Position numbers and translations under genes: made by a program. The notes under the pieces are model-generated. The model ran no database searches. It was not told the origin of the DNA and saw nothing but the letters and a program-made list of their open reading frames with translations. Positions 61,485-64,000 of a stretch of 64,000 nt of DNA are shown here, piece after piece. The stretch is taken from the NCBI GenBank assembly GCA_037953745.1, contig JBAKBP010006544.1, forward strand, positions 1 through 64,000. Direction: 5' to 3'. The stretch is from Lithodes maja. Its lineage: Eukaryota; Arthropoda; Malacostraca; Decapoda; Lithodidae. How positions within the stretch are numbered: position 1 is the first letter of the stretch; the number at the start of each line of letters is the position of its first letter.

Positions 61485-64000
61485 CTAAAGGGTTTGCTTG
61501 AACAATTTGGATGTAAAATTGCTCCCCTGGTCTGACTGCACTTCACGTGGAAATCCATAACGGGAACAGAACAATAATAAGTTTTTAACAACTGCCTTTG
61601 CCGAGCCGTTTCTCATGGGGTATGCGTCCGGGTATCTCGTAGCCACATCCATGATTGTCAACAGGAATTTATTGCCACTACTAGTAGGCGGGAAAGGGCC
61701 AACCAAATCTACTACAACTTTGCTGAACGGAGGCCCGGTGACAGGTATGGGAAACAAAGGTGCCTTCGGGATGGTCTGGTTAGGCTTCCCCGTTGTCTGG
61801 CAGGTCGCACACCCAGCCACCCATGCACAGACATCAGCCTTGACCCCAGGCCACCAGAAAAACCTGCCCAATGCCGCCAATGTTTTTGTTACCCCCAAAT
61901 GACCCGCCACCGGCACATCATGCGCCAGACACAATAAGGACTCTCTATACTTATTTGGAACAACCACCTGGTCTACTACCCTCGCACCGCCCTCCCACTT
62001 CGATTTGGGGTCTAGAAATCTGCGGTACAATATCCTGTTGAGCCTAAAGAAATCTCCCGGCTTCGCATCCCCATCTTCCTCCAACTCTATGGCACCATTG
62101 CTATAACGAGCTAGGCTAGCGTCTTGCAGCTGCTGCTCACTAATGTCCCTGGGCGTCAATGCATCAAGATGGTTTTGTAATAAGACATTACCCCGGCTAG
62201 TAGGCTCTACTGCCTTAGTGGCTCTCGCTACAGCTCTTGCCTCACGCGAAGTCTTACCCAACTCTGCCTTGTTACACACCATATCTGGGCCAGAGTCAAC
62301 TCCCGTGTTTATTATAGGTCCAAGTACCGAATCACCGAGAAGTGCAGCAGAATCAATGTCCCTTTTCCTGCCCTTAGCAACCTTCTCCTGATCCTTCCTC
62401 CACTGTCCCCGAGGTTGAGTGCTAGGCTGTGCAGGAGCCGCAGAGCGAGATCGGGTTACCACACAGGCCATCTCATCCTGTTGGCACCTCCCAACCCATT
62501 CCCGATTCTCACCATCCACGTCGGCCGCCCTCTCGGCAACGACTAAGGGTGGAGTCCCGGAAGTGGGCACCGCAAAGTCGTTGCCGAGAAGAAGGTCGAC
62601 GCCCTCAACTGGCAAACACTCAACGATCCCTACATCCAGCTCCCTGCACACCTCTCCCACTCTCAACTCCAACCTCACAAGTGGGTATGACCTCGTAGCA
62701 TTTATACCCTGCACCACAACAACTCTGGCCGCATTTATCGGTTTCCCTGTGAAGTTCCTCAACAAAGTTTGCGAAGCCCCCGTATCCCTCAGCAAGTCAA
62801 CCCTCCGTAGTTCACTCCCCCAGCTCACAAACCCGTGTCCCCGATGGCTACAGAAAGTGTCCCGGACAGGTGTCGAGCCTTCCGTACGCTTCTTTACCGC
62901 GTGTGCCTCAGCTGCTGACAACCTACCCCGGGCAGTTGCTGCAGCCTTCAGAGACACACCGATACTGTGAACCAATGACACCGGCTTAGCGGGAGTGTTA
63001 CTAGGGCACTCGCGTGAATAATGGCCTAGCTTCTGACATTTGTAACATTTCACATCCCCAATGGGCTTCTTCCCTTGTGCGGGCGAAGAAGGGGCCTGAC
63101 CTTTAGTAAACGGGAGAGGCTTGTGTTTGTAGGTGTTATTAGGTGCAATGCATTTAGTGTGGTTATGTGTGTCATAGGATTTGTTATTATCGAAAACTCT
63201 GGTGGGTGGGGTATAGCGCCCCTTCTGCCCTGACTCAGCCCTCTGAGCGGCACCGCAACCACGAATCAATGATAATCTGAAGTCTGCCATCTTGGCAGCC
63301 TCCTCTACTGTCTTGGGACATTTTTCCTTAATGTTCAGCGTTAGATCGGTTCCAGTACATTTGTAAAACTGTTCCAGATAGAAAAGTTGCTTAATTTCCT
63401 CAGCCGACTCTGCGTGCTCGGACCGAAACCAGTTATTACATGCATCTGTTAAGTCCCGTGCGTGCTCCATAAAACTGACGTCGCTCTTCTTATTCACGCC
63501 ACGGAACTTCAATCTATAAGTTTCGGGTTGCAGTTCGTAGGCCCGGAGCACAGCCTCCTTCACCAGTCCATACACGACACTCTCGTCCAGTGACAGTGCA
63601 TCGTAGGCTTTCAACCCCTTACCCACTAGACGTGATGAAACTAATGCTGCCCATTTAACCTCCGGCCAGTCATACTCACGACACTTCTTTTCGAAACGAG
63701 CAAAAAACTCAGTCACTGCTGTCTCATCAAATGCGGGTACTAACTTAATTAAATGCGAAAGTGAGTCTGTAACCCGGTGCCCACCACCGAGATGACGCCC
63801 CGTGGTCTCTACTCTAGACTTCTCGACATCCATTTCAGCCTGGTACCTGGTTGCATCCTGATTGGCTTGGATTCTAGCAACCTCTATGCGTTCTATACTA
63901 GACTGTTGACTCTCTTGCAACTTAAGCTTAGCTAGTTCTAGCTGAAATAACATCTCAGGAGACAGGCCTGGGGGGGGAGAGCACAAAATGGGGGATCCAC
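61485..64000 (-). CDS. Gag - protease - integrase (N-terminal part), Gmr1-like
   Basis: Residues are counted from 63986. An N-terminal helical, Glu/Gln-rich stretch (15-60) precedes a capsid-like region. Residues about 160-240 resemble a SCAN domain (LTDACNNWFRSE, EIKQLFYLEQF, CPKTVEEAAKMADF). A CCHC knuckle follows at 314-327, then the protease DTGA at 401-404. Integrase has His689, His696, Cys726 and Cys729 for zinc binding, and catalytic Asp760 (VVVDLVGPF) and Asp819 (QSDQGSNFTS). The frame stops at TAG 61485-61487, before the catalytic Glu, which is in the next entry. No start codon is visible; the frame runs off the window. Confidence 0.9.
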   Translation of the reverse strand, partial: GSPILCSPPPGLSPEMLFQLELAKLKLQESQQSSIERIEVARIQANQDATRYQAEMDVEKSRVETTGRHLGGGHRVTDSLSHLIKLVPAFDETAVTEFFARFEKKCREYDWPEVKWAALVSSRLVGKGLKAYDALSLDESVVYGLVKEAVLRAYELQPETYRLKFRGVNKKSDVSFMEHARDLTDACNNWFRSEHAESAEEIKQLFYLEQFYKCTGTDLTLNIKEKCPKTVEEAAKMADFRLSLIRGCGAAQRAESGQKGRYTPPTRVFDNNKSYDTHNHTKCIAPNNTYKHKPLPFTKGQAPSSPAQGKKPIGDVKCYKCQKLGHYSRECPSNTPAKPVSLVHSIGVSLKAAATARGRLSAAEAHAVKKRTEGSTPVRDTFCSHRGHGFVSWGSELRRVDLLRDTGASQTLLRNFTGKPINAARVVVVQGINATRSYPLVRLELRVGEVCRELDVGIVECLPVEGVDLLLGNDFAVPTSGTPPLVVAERAADVDGENREWVGRCQQDEMACVVTRSRSAAPAQPSTQPRGQWRKDQEKVAKGRKRDIDSAALLGDSVLGPIINTGVDSGPDMVCNKAELGKTSREARAVARATKAVEPTSRGNVLLQNHLDALTPRDISEQQLQDASLARYSNGAIELEEDGDAKPGDFFRLNRILYRRFLDPKSKWEGGARVVDQVVVPNKYRESLLCLAHDVPVAGHLGVTKTLAALGRFFWWPGVKADVCAWVAGCATCQTTGKPNQTIPKAPLFPIPVTGPPFSKVVVDLVGPFPPTSSGNKFLLTIMDVATRYPDAYPMRNGSAKAVVKNLLLFCSRYGFPREVQSDQGSNFTSKLFKQTL

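Larger units (their letters stand above)
59064..64000 (-). mobile_element. Ty3/gypsy retrotransposon internal region, Gmr1-like domain order
   Basis: On the minus strand one long frame encodes Gag, protease, integrase, RT and RNase H in that order. Typical Ty3/gypsy elements place integrase last; integrase before RT is the arrangement described for Gmr1-like elements. A single in-frame TAG at 61485-61487 is the only visible lesion. The 5' end and 5' LTR lie beyond 64000. Confidence 0.9.

Noticed and set aside
1..64000. CRISPR arrays, operons, prokaryotic promoters, rRNA genes
   Set aside because: No supporting structure; the window is eukaryotic repeat DNA. Clustered repeats seen are transposon ends, SINE units or tandem duplications.

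Overview
The window is eukaryotic, repeat-dense DNA from a metazoan, most likely an arthropod and plausibly a decapod crustacean. The evidence for that is DIRS1-like tyrosine-recombinase retrotransposons, several LINE clades, piggyBac and pogo-like DNA transposons, tRNA-type Pol III boxes, and one spliced host exon. The DIRS1 link to decapods comes from general knowledge; the species cannot be named. Nothing looks prokaryotic. Almost everything recognisable is transposable-element sequence. The only host coding sequence I can support is one internal exon of a DCAF5-like WD40 protein (51609-51789, + strand), so much of the window may be intron of that gene.

Layout. 1-7646: DIRS copy A on the minus strand, its 3' end cut off by the window start; Gag and RT are frameshifted, but RNase H-YR is open. 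7647-11292: non-coding DNA with a cluster of GCGTCTCC-type motifs, a SINE with an 11-bp target duplication, and a TA-flanked pogo-like element that holds a piggyBac end. 11293-26005: a TTAA-flanked piggyBac element with a broken transposase, split by DIRS copy B (14305-22652) and a 5'-truncated A/C-rich LINE. Copy B keeps inverted terminal repeats, an internal complementary region matching the predicted circle junction, and an open recombinase ORF. 26390-33900: LINEs inserted into or beside each other, one interrupted by a TTAA element with an intact empty-site signature. 34250-38370: a piggyBac MITE carrying a LINE fragment, then DIRS fragments C and D. 38370-43431: mostly non-coding, with a LINE 5' fragment, a tandem tRNA-type SINE interrupted by a pogo-like MITE, a U4 snRNA-headed chimera and TTAA MITEs.

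43478-47902: three levels of nesting, a pogo-like element around an RTE-type LINE around a deleted piggyBac, giving a chimeric open frame. 47937-51220: a second LINE of related type. 51609-51789: the host exon. 52680-56913: an L2-like LINE with a CCHC ORF1, a candidate -1 frameshift heptamer and one later frameshift. 56914-57335: a LINE endonuclease fragment. 57336-64000: a minus-strand Ty3/gypsy element with one complete LTR and the unusual order Gag-protease-integrase-RT-RNase H (Gmr1-like), a SCAN-like Gag segment, and a single in-frame stop in the integrase.

The genes do not form one pathway. They are independent mobile elements layered over time, and the nesting gives a relative order: host DNA, then pogo/piggyBac/LINE, then DIRS, SINE and MITE insertions.
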